A stretch of DNA of 20,706 nucleotides from Burkholderiales bacterium (GTDB lineage: Bacteria > Pseudomonadota > Gammaproteobacteria > Burkholderiales > Thiobacillaceae). The translations under genes were made by a program, and so were the position numbers. The notes beneath the pieces are model-generated. The model was not told the DNA's origin. It was given only the letters and a program-made list of their open reading frames with translations, and did not search any database. Positions 1 to 6,842 of this stretch are shown one piece after another; within the stretch, counting starts at the first letter, position 1; the number at the start of each line of letters is the position of its first letter. The stretch is from the NCBI GenBank assembly GCA_005793645.1, contig SXRG01000011.1, positions 1-20,706 of the forward strand, written 5' to 3'.

Positions 1-369
1 AGCGCCCTTGGCGGCCTCGCGTGCCTGGTCAATCGCAATATGATGCGGCAGGATGAGCGGGCAGGCCTCCGAGATGGTGAGGCGGCTGGCAACATCGATA
101 CCGCCCTTCTCCAGCATTTCGACCTCCTCGATCAGCGCATCGGGCGAAACCACGACCCCGTTGCCGATGAAACAACGCACGCCGGAACGCAGGATGCCTG
201 ACGGAATCAGATGCAAAACGGTTTTCTTTCCGCCAATAACCAGCGTATGACCCGCGTTGTGCCCACCCTGGAAACGCACCACACCTTGGGCGTGATCGGT
301 CAACCAGTCGACAATCTTGCCCTTGCCTTCATCGCCCCATTGCGTACCGATAACGACGACATTTTTCAT
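1..369 (-). CDS. purA: Adenylosuccinate synthetase, N-terminal 123 residues (cut by window edge)
   Basis: Cytosolic enzyme joining IMP and aspartate with GTP to give adenylosuccinate, the first committed step from IMP to AMP. The visible N-terminus has the family P-loop GDEGKGK (about residues 12-18) within GTQWGDEGKGKIVDWL, then GGHNAGHT (about 35-42) and LIPSGIL, all highly characteristic. The rest of the protein (about 430 residues in the family) lies beyond base 1. The ATG at 367-369 is preceded by AAAGGAA, a good ribosome binding site. purA follows hisZ after 14 bp and appears to be the promoter-distal visible gene of the long minus-strand array, so it is probably co-transcribed with it. 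No own promoter was evident. Identification is very secure. Confidence 0.97.
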   Translation of the reverse strand, partial: MKNVVVIGTQWGDEGKGKIVDWLTDHAQGVVRFQGGHNAGHTLVIGGKKTVLHLIPSGILRSGVRCFIGNGVVVSPDALIEEVEMLEKGGIDVASRLTISEACPLILPHHIAIDQAREAAKGA

Positions 370-383
370 TTTTTTCCTTTGCT

Positions 384-1562
384 TTAAATAAGAGCCTGAA
401 TCTGCCATGCAGACCCCACCTGAATCAAGATACGGTCGCAACCACAACTTGCGCGCCAAGCCTCCTGGCCTGGCAGTTCCACCACCACACGCTCACCGGC
501 CGCACGCAAACGCGCCATCTCGGCCAGTAGCCCGACATCCTGCTCATACGGAGCCAGAACCCCCGGAGTTACAGGCGGTTCGGCCATGACATCCAACACC
601 CGGCGCAGATCGAGACTGAAGCCTGTAGCCGGACGGGCGCGCCCGAAACGCGCACCGGCACCGTCATAGCGTCCCCCCAAGGCCACGGCCTGCGCCTGAC
701 CGCCAACATAACCCGCAAACACCACGCCGTTGTGATAACCATAGCCGCGCAGATCCGCCAAATCAAAGCCAATATCCGCCCCGGAAACACCCTTGGCCAA
801 GAGTGCAAGCTCATCTAGCGCCTGAGTCACCCCCTCTATAACGGGCAATTGCGCCCGCGCCAGATCAATGACCTCAACCCCACCATAGAGACCTGTCAGG
901 GCAAGGAAGGCGGAGCGCCATTTCAGCTCCAGCCCGACCACCCGCGCAGTCAGTTCAGGGACATCCTTGTGCCGCAGGGCAACAAACAGTGCGGCCTCGG
1001 TCTCGGCATCCACCCCCGCGGCTCGAGCCAAGGCACGGAATAAGCCCACATGACCAAGACTGACGCGCGTCTGGGTAAATTCACACACCTGCATCGCGGC
1101 TAGTAACAAGCTCAGTATCTCCCGGTCAGCTTCAATGCCCGCGTGACCAAACAACTCGGCGCCCAACTGATACGGCTCACGGCGATTGGCCATACCATCC
1201 GGACGCGTATGTAGAACCGAACCCGCATAACAGAGGCGGACAGCACCATTGTTATTGAGCAGGTGAGCGTCGATACGGGCAATCTGCGGCGTGATATCGG
1301 CACGCACGCCCATCTGCCGGCACGACAAGCTATCAATAACCTTGAAGGTTTTGAGATCCAGCGCATTGCCCGCATCGGACAACAAGGAATCAAGGAACTC
1401 AATCAAGGGTGGCTGAACATAGTCATAACCATGGCTATTCAACAGAGCGAGCAAGCGCGCACGCAAGCCCTCAAGGGCCGCCGCATAAGGTGGCAATACA
1501 TCCTCGACATACTCGGGAAGCAGCCAGACCGGGGCCGTATACGCGTTCACGGAACGGGTCAT
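384..1562 (-). CDS. hisZ: ATP phosphoribosyltransferase regulatory subunit HisZ
   Basis: A histidyl-tRNA synthetase paralogue without aminoacylation activity. In the family it pairs with short-form HisG in a hetero-octamer catalysing and regulating the first step of histidine synthesis. The 392-residue protein keeps a class II synthetase-like fold (PPLIEF near the N-terminus, RADITPQIARI, a degenerate motif 2 around RREPYQLGAELFG, and GGRYDGAG) but lacks the HisRS anticodon domain. The genuine HisRS is encoded at 8654-9952. The start chosen is the ATG at 1560-1562, which overlaps the DUF2065 stop as ATGA. The open frame runs 35 codons further upstream but those lie inside DUF2065. Its position between DUF2065 and purA is common in beta- and some gammaproteobacteria. 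hisG is not in the window; a short-form hisG is predicted elsewhere. Confidence 0.93.
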   Translation of the reverse strand: MTRSVNAYTAPVWLLPEYVEDVLPPYAAALEGLRARLLALLNSHGYDYVQPPLIEFLDSLLSDAGNALDLKTFKVIDSLSCRQMGVRADITPQIARIDAHLLNNNGAVRLCYAGSVLHTRPDGMANRREPYQLGAELFGHAGIEADREILSLLLAAMQVCEFTQTRVSLGHVGLFRALARAAGVDAETEAALFVALRHKDVPELTARVVGLELKWRSAFLALTGLYGGVEVIDLARAQLPVIEGVTQALDELALLAKGVSGADIGFDLADLRGYGYHNGVVFAGYVGGQAQAVALGGRYDGAGARFGRARPATGFSLDLRRVLDVMAEPPVTPGVLAPYEQDVGLLAEMARLRAAGERVVVELPGQEAWRASCGCDRILIQVGSAWQIQALI

Positions 1563-1750
1563 AACACCACCTGCAACAGGATCAAACCCAAGATCATGGA
1601 GATAAGTCCCATAAAGCGAATCTGACCTTCGCGCATCTGCGCCAAGCGCACAAAGGTGTCGCGCCAAGTGTTAGGCGCCAGGAAAGGCATCATTCCTTCC
1701 ATGACCAGCACCAGCGCAAGGGCCGGTAAAAAGATCTCTTGCAGAGTCAC
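1559..1750 (-). CDS. DUF2065 family small inner-membrane protein (YjeT-like)
   Basis: A 63-residue protein of unknown function with two hydrophobic helices, at roughly residues 5-24 and 45-63, and a short charged loop between them (TWRDTFVRLAQMREGQIR). This is the pattern of DUF2065, whose E. coli member yjeT also lies immediately downstream of hflC and upstream of purA. The start is GTG at 1748-1750, overlapping the hflC stop as GTGA. Its end overlaps hisZ as ATGA, so it is probably translationally coupled on both sides. Position next to the HflKC protease regulators suggests, but does not prove, a role at the inner membrane with that complex. Confidence 0.85.
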   Translation of the reverse strand: MTLQEIFLPALALVLVMEGMMPFLAPNTWRDTFVRLAQMREGQIRFMGLISMILGLILLQVVL

Positions 1751-2619
1751 TTACCACCCTTGGGTGCATTCATATAGCGGAAAAAGGCCGAATTCGGCTG
1801 CAAGACCATGACATCCTGCTTATCCTTAAAGCTCGCCCTGTACGACTCCATGCTGCGATAGAAGGCGTAGAACTCAGCGTGCTTGCCATAGGCCTTGGCG
1901 TAAATCGCCGCCGCCTTGCCGTCGCCCTGCCCCTTGATACGCTGGGCATCACGATAGGCCTCGGCCAGGATGACTTCGCGTTCCCGATCAGCCTCAGCCT
2001 TGATTTTTTCGGCCTCGGCGGTCCCGGTTGAACGCAGCTCGTTAGCCACCCGCTTGCGCTCAGCCTCCATGCGCCGGTAAACCGACTCGGAGACCTCCGC
2101 CGGCAAATCGACGCGCTTGACGCGCACATCCAGTACCTCAACGCCAAACCGCTTCGCGTCCGCATTGGCCGACTTGCGTAAGGCATTCATCACATCATCA
2201 CGCTCGCCCGAAACCACATCATGAACGGTGCGCTTGCCAAACTCGGCGCGCATGCCATCGTTAATCGTCTGCGCCAGCCGATTGATTGCGCGGGACTCGT
2301 CACCGCCGAAGCTGACATAGAAGGTACGCACATCGATGATCCGCCATTTAACGAAATAATCGACCAGCACATTCTTCTTTTCCGAGGTAATAAAGCGCTC
2401 CGGGTCCGCCGGATCCAGGGTCATGATACGCGTATCAAAATTGCGCACATTCTGCACCAACGGGATTTTAAAGTAGAGCCCTGGCTTAAGTTTGACAGCA
2501 ACGATCTCACCGAGCTGGAAGACAAGTACGGCCTGCCGTTGATCAACGGTAAAGAGGCTCATCGAGGCCAGCAAGGCCACGCCGATCAGCAGGGTTATCA
2601 AGTTAGTTAGGTTTTTCAT
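1747..2619 (-). CDS. hflC: HflC, SPFH-domain subunit of the HflKC complex regulating FtsH
   Basis: A 290-residue membrane-anchored protein with an N-terminal hydrophobic segment (about residues 5-23) and an SPFH/band 7 domain on the periplasmic side. The family assembles with HflK into a large cage around the FtsH protease and modulates degradation of membrane proteins. Family-typical features are VDQRQAVLVFQLGE after the membrane segment, RIMTLD, an RVKRVDLP region, the charged coiled-coil stretch RMEAERKRVANELRSTG and the EAYRDAQRIKGQGD helix. The ATG (2617-2619) overlaps the hflK stop as TGATG, and the stop overlaps DUF2065 as GTGA, showing tight coupling. Length matches the family and nothing is missing. 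Confidence 0.96.
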   Translation of the reverse strand: MKNLTNLITLLIGVALLASMSLFTVDQRQAVLVFQLGEIVAVKLKPGLYFKIPLVQNVRNFDTRIMTLDPADPERFITSEKKNVLVDYFVKWRIIDVRTFYVSFGGDESRAINRLAQTINDGMRAEFGKRTVHDVVSGERDDVMNALRKSANADAKRFGVEVLDVRVKRVDLPAEVSESVYRRMEAERKRVANELRSTGTAEAEKIKAEADREREVILAEAYRDAQRIKGQGDGKAAAIYAKAYGKHAEFYAFYRSMESYRASFKDKQDVMVLQPNSAFFRYMNAPKGGK

Positions 2620-3863
2620 CAGCGAACCTCGCGATCACGGCGCGGCAAGGCATCACGGCTACGCGACTCCACCGGGCGAGCCGTTTTTGGCGGTGAGACC
2701 TCGGGGGCTACTGGGGTAACTGTCGGAGTCGCATCGGCGCCCACCGTACCCACTGGTGTCGACATCTGCATCAGTTTATCGAGCGGCAGATAGAGCAATT
2801 GCTGACCCTGCTTGCTATCTACCAACACCTTGGTCGTACTACTCAAGACCTGCTGCATCGCGTCCTGATAAAGACGCTCACGCGTCACCTGCGGGGCCTT
2901 GTTGTACTCGGTCACGATCGAGGTAAAACGCGCCGCGTCACCCTCAGCGGCCACAATTACGCGCTGCTTGTGGCCATTGGCCTCGGCAATCAAGCGTGCA
3001 GCCAAACCGCGCGCCTTGGGCACCACATCATTGGCATAGGCCTGGCCCTCGTTCTTCAACCGTTCGCGGTCCTGGCCCGCCTTGACCGCATCATCAAAGG
3101 CCGCCTGAACCTGCTCGGGCGGCTGGGCGTTTTGCAGGTTGACCTTGCTGACCGCCACCCCGATCCGGTAACGATCCAGCAACTCCTGCATCAACTTAGT
3201 GGCCCGCGCCGAGACATCTGCCCGTCCTTCATACAGTACATAATCCATCCGGCTCTTGCCCACCACCTCACGCATAGCCGATTCGGCCACCTGCATCACA
3301 GTCTCGTCCGGGTTACGGTTGGTAAACAAGAAATCTTCAGGGTCCTTGAGGACATACTGCACGGAAAATTGCAGGTCAATGATGTTCTCGTCATCGGTCA
3401 ACATCAGGGACTCGTTGAGGGTCTTGGACTTCACCGTGCGCCGATAGCCAACCTCAACCGTACGCACCTGCTCGATATTGACCTTTTCAACGGATTCAAA
3501 AGGGTACGGCAAATGCCAGCGCGGCCCTGGCATTGTGGATTCGGAAAACTGACCGAAGCGCAGGACAACCCCACGCTCACCCGCATTGACGATATAAAAG
3601 CCTGACACCAGCCAGAGTAAGGCTACGATGCCAATCAAGAGATGCGCTCCAGGCAGGCGAAACGATGGTAGCGATGGTCGACCGCGTGGCGGCGGCCGAT
3701 TATTTCCATCTCCACCACCGTTTCCTCCGTCAGACCCCGGTGTATTGGGTGCGCCGCCCCGTCCGAACATCCCGTTCAGGCGATCGTTGAAACCCTTCCA
3801 CAACTCGTCAAGGTCCGGCGGTCCACCATCGCCCTTGCCGCCATTCGGTTCATTCCATGCCAT
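2619..3863 (-). CDS. hflK: HflK, SPFH-domain subunit of the HflKC complex regulating FtsH
   Basis: Partner of HflC in the inner-membrane cage around FtsH. The 414-residue protein has a Gly/Asn/Pro-rich cytoplasmic N-terminus (MAWNEPNGG..., about 1-70), one transmembrane helix (about 74-93, LLIGIVALLWLVSGFYIV), then the SPFH domain beginning NAGERGVVLRFGQF. The WHLPYPFE and VEVGYR stretches are typical. The C-terminal tail (after about residue 370) is rich in Pro, Thr, Val and Arg and ends in basic residues. The ATG at 3861-3863 lies 14 bp inside the end of hflX, and the stop overlaps hflC as TGATG. The Gly-rich N-terminus and order hfq-hflX-hflK-hflC are standard for this operon. Confidence 0.96.
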   Translation of the reverse strand: MAWNEPNGGKGDGGPPDLDELWKGFNDRLNGMFGRGGAPNTPGSDGGNGGGDGNNRPPPRGRPSLPSFRLPGAHLLIGIVALLWLVSGFYIVNAGERGVVLRFGQFSESTMPGPRWHLPYPFESVEKVNIEQVRTVEVGYRRTVKSKTLNESLMLTDDENIIDLQFSVQYVLKDPEDFLFTNRNPDETVMQVAESAMREVVGKSRMDYVLYEGRADVSARATKLMQELLDRYRIGVAVSKVNLQNAQPPEQVQAAFDDAVKAGQDRERLKNEGQAYANDVVPKARGLAARLIAEANGHKQRVIVAAEGDAARFTSIVTEYNKAPQVTRERLYQDAMQQVLSSTTKVLVDSKQGQQLLYLPLDKLMQMSTPVGTVGADATPTVTPVAPEVSPPKTARPVESRSRDALPRRDREVR

Positions 3864-5025
3864 CGTCTGTCTCGCCTATGGGTGTGTCATTGCCAGCGTC
3901 ATCCGCCTGAATCCTGCCAATACGGTCCATCTCAGTCGACTTCGCCGCCTCGGTCATGGCCAAGCGCAACGCATCCAGCCCGACTCCGGTCCTGGCACTC
4001 AAAAAAACGCGTTCCATCTTACCATATTCATCCCGCATCAAACCCGGCTCCCGCTCGGTCAAATCAATCTTGCTGAAGACTTGAATCTGCGGCACCGCCT
4101 GCGCTCCAATCTCCCCCAAGACCTTGTCCACCTCGGCCATCTGACGATCGCGAACAGGACTAGAAAAATCGATCACATGAAGGAGCAGATCGGCCTGCAC
4201 CGTCTCTTCCAAGGTCGCGTGAAAGGCCGCAACCAACGTATGGGGCAGCCGGTTGATAAACCCCACCGTATCGGAGATCACCACCTGACCAGCCTCCGGG
4301 AGCCAGACCCGACGCGTGGTGGTATCGAGTGTGGCAAAAAGCTGATCCGCCGCGTAGGCCCCAGCCCCAGTCAAGGCATTGAACAAAGTGGACTTTCCGG
4401 CATTGGTATAACCCACCAAGGAGACCGACAACACCCCGCCGCGTTGCCGCGCGCGGCGCTGCAGACCACGGCTCTTTTCCAACCGGGCTAGACGGCCTTC
4501 CAGATTGCGAATCTTGGTCGCCAAGATACGACGATCCAGTTCCAGCTGAGTCTCACCGGGCCCCCCACGCACCCCAATACCGCCCTTTTGCCGCTCCAGG
4601 TGGGTCCAGCCGAGCACCAGTCGCGTCGCTTGATGCCGCAGTTGCGCCAGTTCCACTTGCAATTTGCCCTCACCAGAACGGGCACGCTGCGAAAAAATGT
4701 GCAATATCAATGCCGTACGATCCAGAACATGACAACCTAAACGGCGTTCCAGATTGCGCTCCTGAACCGGAGTCAGATCGTGATTAAAAAGGGCAATCTG
4801 CGCCTCACTGGCGCGCATCGCCTCGGCCACCTGATCCGCCTTACCCGAGCCAATAAAAAGGGCTGGGTCCGGTCGATCGCGGCGCCCCGCAACTACCTCG
4901 GTCACGGTGATCCCCGCGCTCTCGGCCAGAAGGAGAAGTTCAGCCAAAAGTTCTGCATGCTCCGGACGGCCGAAATCGACCCCTACCAGTACCGCACGGG
5001 TCCCTGTCTCAGGTCGTTCAAACAT
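3850..5025 (-). CDS. hflX: Ribosome-associated GTPase HflX, short form with altered G4 motif
   Basis: A GTPase/ATPase that binds the 50S subunit and in E. coli splits stalled or stress-damaged 70S ribosomes. The 391 residues comprise the N-terminal HflX domain (GSGKADQ at 59-65, FNHDLTPVQERNLE at about 80-93, the Gly-rich GVRGGPGETQLELDRR at 151-166), a linking coiled region (about 168-196), and the G domain: G1 GYTNAGKST at 205-213, G2 ATLDTTTR at 231-238, G3 DTVGF at 252-256, G5 LSARTG at 342-347. G4 reads SKID (318-321) where the family usually has NKxD. The protein stops soon after G5, so the roughly 50-residue C-terminal domain of the 426-residue E. coli protein is absent. It begins 50 bp after hfq, with no strong ribosome binding site before the ATG at 5023-5025, and overlaps hflK by 14 bp. 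Confidence 0.95.
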   Translation of the reverse strand: MFERPETGTRAVLVGVDFGRPEHAELLAELLLLAESAGITVTEVVAGRRDRPDPALFIGSGKADQVAEAMRASEAQIALFNHDLTPVQERNLERRLGCHVLDRTALILHIFSQRARSGEGKLQVELAQLRHQATRLVLGWTHLERQKGGIGVRGGPGETQLELDRRILATKIRNLEGRLARLEKSRGLQRRARQRGGVLSVSLVGYTNAGKSTLFNALTGAGAYAADQLFATLDTTTRRVWLPEAGQVVISDTVGFINRLPHTLVAAFHATLEETVQADLLLHVIDFSSPVRDRQMAEVDKVLGEIGAQAVPQIQVFSKIDLTEREPGLMRDEYGKMERVFLSARTGVGLDALRLAMTEAAKSTEMDRIGRIQADDAGNDTPIGETDDGME

Positions 5026-5063
5026 GGTGGGATGACCCGCTGGGGGCCATGTAACGCCAACTC

Positions 5064-5090
5064 AAAAAATGCCGATCAATCCTGATTGGC
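5064..5090 (-). terminator. Terminator-like hairpin at the end of hfq
   Basis: On the minus strand GCCAATCA (5090-5083), loop GGAT and TGATCGGC (5078-5071) form a stem with one A-C mismatch, followed by A and six T residues (5069-5064). The hfq stop codon TGA is part of the 3' arm. The shape is that of a weak intrinsic terminator lying between hfq and hflX. It could lower hflX-hflK-hflC expression relative to hfq rather than stop transcription fully, since no clear promoter follows it. The mismatch and short stem make efficiency uncertain. Confidence 0.45.
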
Positions 5091-5351
5091 GTCTTCAGAC
5101 ACGGCGGATACATCGCTACTTGCTGCCGATCCCGCCTGACGGAACAACACCGGACGCGACGGTACAATCGTGGAAATAGCGTGTTTATAGACCATCTGAC
5201 TGATGGCGTTTTTCAGTACAACCACATAAGCATCGAAGGACTCAATATAGCCCTGCAGCTTGATGCCGTTGACCAGGTACATGGAACACGGCACTTGTTC
5301 TTGTGCCAGTGCCGCGAGAAACGGGTCTTGTAAGATTTGCCCTTTGTTCAT
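5076..5351 (-). CDS. hfq: RNA chaperone Hfq lacking the rim arginine patch
   Basis: Hexameric Sm-like protein that binds U-rich sRNA ends and A-rich mRNA and promotes their pairing. The 91 residues include KGQxLQDPFL (3-12), the Sm1 core YLVNGIKLQG and FDAYVVVLKN, and the Sm2 signature YKHAISTIVPSRP. Proximal-face residues Q8 and the YKH motif are intact; position 42 is Tyr rather than Phe, as in several other bacteria. Residues 16-19 are A-Q-E-Q, where the E. coli rim has R-R-E-R. A 20-odd residue tail ends in acidic residues (SEDANQD). The gene follows der after 78 bp. That gap holds a TACAAT (5393-5398) that could be a -10 box but no convincing -35. The ATG (5349-5351) has no recognisable Shine-Dalgarno sequence, only an A/T-rich run. 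Confidence 0.97.
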   Translation of the reverse strand: MNKGQILQDPFLAALAQEQVPCSMYLVNGIKLQGYIESFDAYVVVLKNAISQMVYKHAISTIVPSRPVLFRQAGSAASSDVSAVSEDANQD

Positions 5352-5413
5352 GATTTTTTAACTTAACTCAATACAAATGAAACCGAACGAGGATTGTATC
5401 TGAAATTCGCCGC

Positions 5414-5440
5414 ATCAAGACCCAATGGATCAAGACCCAA
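5414..5440. repeat. Short tandem duplication across the der stop codon
   Basis: ATCAAGACCCAA occurs at 5414-5425 and again at 5429-5440, a 12-bp direct repeat with a 15-bp period. On the minus strand each copy reads TTGGGTCTTGAT, so the last codons and the TGA stop of der are present twice. It looks like a recent local duplication that left the der product unchanged. Confidence 0.7.
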
Positions 5441-6842
5441 ATGTCTTGCGTCGATGGCGACGCTCACGGCGCGCCTTATTAGCCTCGCGCTGGGTCATGG
5501 CTTTGGGTTTCTTCGCCTCATAGGGGTTCTCGTTTGCCTTGAATTCCACCCGTAGCGGCGTCCCCTGCAAGTCAAAGGCCTCGCGGAAGACATTTTCCAG
5601 GTAGCGTTGATAATCTCTAGAGATGCCCTCCAGATGGTTACCGTGCACGACGATGATCGGCGGGTTGCTACCACCTTGATGGGCGTACTTCGGCTTCGGC
5701 CGAAACAGACCAGACTTGTGCGGCATATGACGTTCAACCGCCGCCTGCAGGATGTCAGTCAACTTCGGCGTTGGCAACTTGGCCATCGCGGCGGCATAGG
5801 CCTCATTGACGGATTTGAGCACCCCGCCAAGCCCTTGGCCGTGCAAAGCCGAGATGTAATGGAAGCGAGCAAAGTTCAGAAACACCAGACGCCGGCCAAG
5901 TTCCAACTTGAGACGATCACGGGCGTAGCCATCCAACCCGTCCCATTTATTGATCGCCACAACCAGAGCGCGCCCAGCCTCTAGGATAAAGCCCGCCAAA
6001 TGCGCATCCTGATCGGAGATCTCCTGATGCGCATCGAGCACCAGTACACAGACATTAGACGCCTCGATTGCCTGTAAGGTCTTGATTACAGAATATTTTT
6101 CGATCGCCCCGAGGGCATCGTTATCGATGCGACCCTTGCGCCGCACCCCCGCCGTATCAATCAGGGTGTAATGACGCCCATGCCGCTCGAATTCGACCTC
6201 GATAGAGTCTCGCGTCGTGCCCGGCTGGTCAAAGGCAATAACCCGTTCCTCGCCGACGAGTGCGTTCACTAGGGTGGACTTGCCCACATTGGGGCGACCG
6301 ATGATGGCAATGCGTGGCTGGTTTTCTCTCCGCTCCTCATCCGCAACCTCATCCGGAAAATCTGCCAGGACCTGCGCCATCAACTCACGCACCCCCTCGC
6401 CATGCGCCCCGGAAATAGCAATGGGCTGCCCCAGGGAGAGTTCAAAGAACTCGGCCGAGACCACCTCAGCCGGCATGCCCTCGGTCTTGTTGACGGCCAG
6501 AAAGATCGGTCGGCCACTGCGGCGCAGCCGATCCGCAATCATCTTGTCCTGGGGGGCGACCCCCGTGCGACCATCAACCAGGAAAACAATGGCGTCCGCC
6601 TCGTCAACCGCCTGCAAGGTTTGACGCGCCATCTCAGCCAGGATACCGCTATCCACCACGGGTTCGAAACCGCCGGTATCGACAATCAGACAGGGTTTAT
6701 CCAACCGCCCATGACCATAGTGACGATCACGGGTCAGACCCGGCAAATCATGCACCAAGGCGTCACGCGACCGGGTTAGACGGTTGAACAGGGTCGACTT
6801 GCCGACATTGGGCCGGCCGACCAGCACGATGGTAGGTTTCAC
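5430..6842 (-). CDS. der: Ribosome assembly GTPase Der (EngA), two tandem G domains
   Basis: Essential GTPase for 50S subunit maturation, unusual in having two G domains. Both P-loops are visible (GRPNVGKST at 9-17 and 182-190), with G3 DTGG (55-58) and DTAG (229-232). G4 is NKTE in domain 1 (118-121) and NKWD in domain 2 (298-301); the Glu in the first is seen in a number of proteobacterial Der proteins. The C-terminal KH-like domain (about 350-445) includes IIVVHGN, and the tail is strongly basic (RREANKARRERRHRRK-like). The 470-residue length is normal. The start is GTG (6840-6842) overlapping the bamB stop as GTGA, so translation is likely coupled. It ends at a small tandem duplication that repeats its stop codon. 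Confidence 0.97.
   Translation of the reverse strand: MKPTIVLVGRPNVGKSTLFNRLTRSRDALVHDLPGLTRDRHYGHGRLDKPCLIVDTGGFEPVVDSGILAEMARQTLQAVDEADAIVFLVDGRTGVAPQDKMIADRLRRSGRPIFLAVNKTEGMPAEVVSAEFFELSLGQPIAISGAHGEGVRELMAQVLADFPDEVADEERRENQPRIAIIGRPNVGKSTLVNALVGEERVIAFDQPGTTRDSIEVEFERHGRHYTLIDTAGVRRKGRIDNDALGAIEKYSVIKTLQAIEASNVCVLVLDAHQEISDQDAHLAGFILEAGRALVVAINKWDGLDGYARDRLKLELGRRLVFLNFARFHYISALHGQGLGGVLKSVNEAYAAAMAKLPTPKLTDILQAAVERHMPHKSGLFRPKPKYAHQGGSNPPIIVVHGNHLEGISRDYQRYLENVFREAFDLQGTPLRVEFKANENPYEAKKPKAMTQREANKARRERRHRRKTFGS

Noticed and set aside
1563..1667. Upstream extension of hisZ by 35 codons
   Set aside because: These codons lie inside DUF2065 and do not resemble HisZ; the ATG at 1560-1562 fits the family start and the ATGA overlap.
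3628..4491. Long plus-strand open frame (287 codons) opposite hflX/hflK
   Set aside because: Its product is low-complexity Pro/Arg/His-rich with no family features, and it lies opposite two clearly real, overlapping genes; it is a GC-driven shadow frame.
5393..5398. TACAAT as the -10 of an hfq promoter
   Set aside because: No acceptable -35 lies 16-18 bp upstream (TTGATG is only 14 bp away) and there is no extended TG, so it is mentioned with hfq but not called.
6840..6842. Der domain-1 G4 motif NKTE (Glu for Asp) as a defect
   Set aside because: Glu at this position is recalled in several proteobacterial Der proteins, so it is treated as normal family variation.
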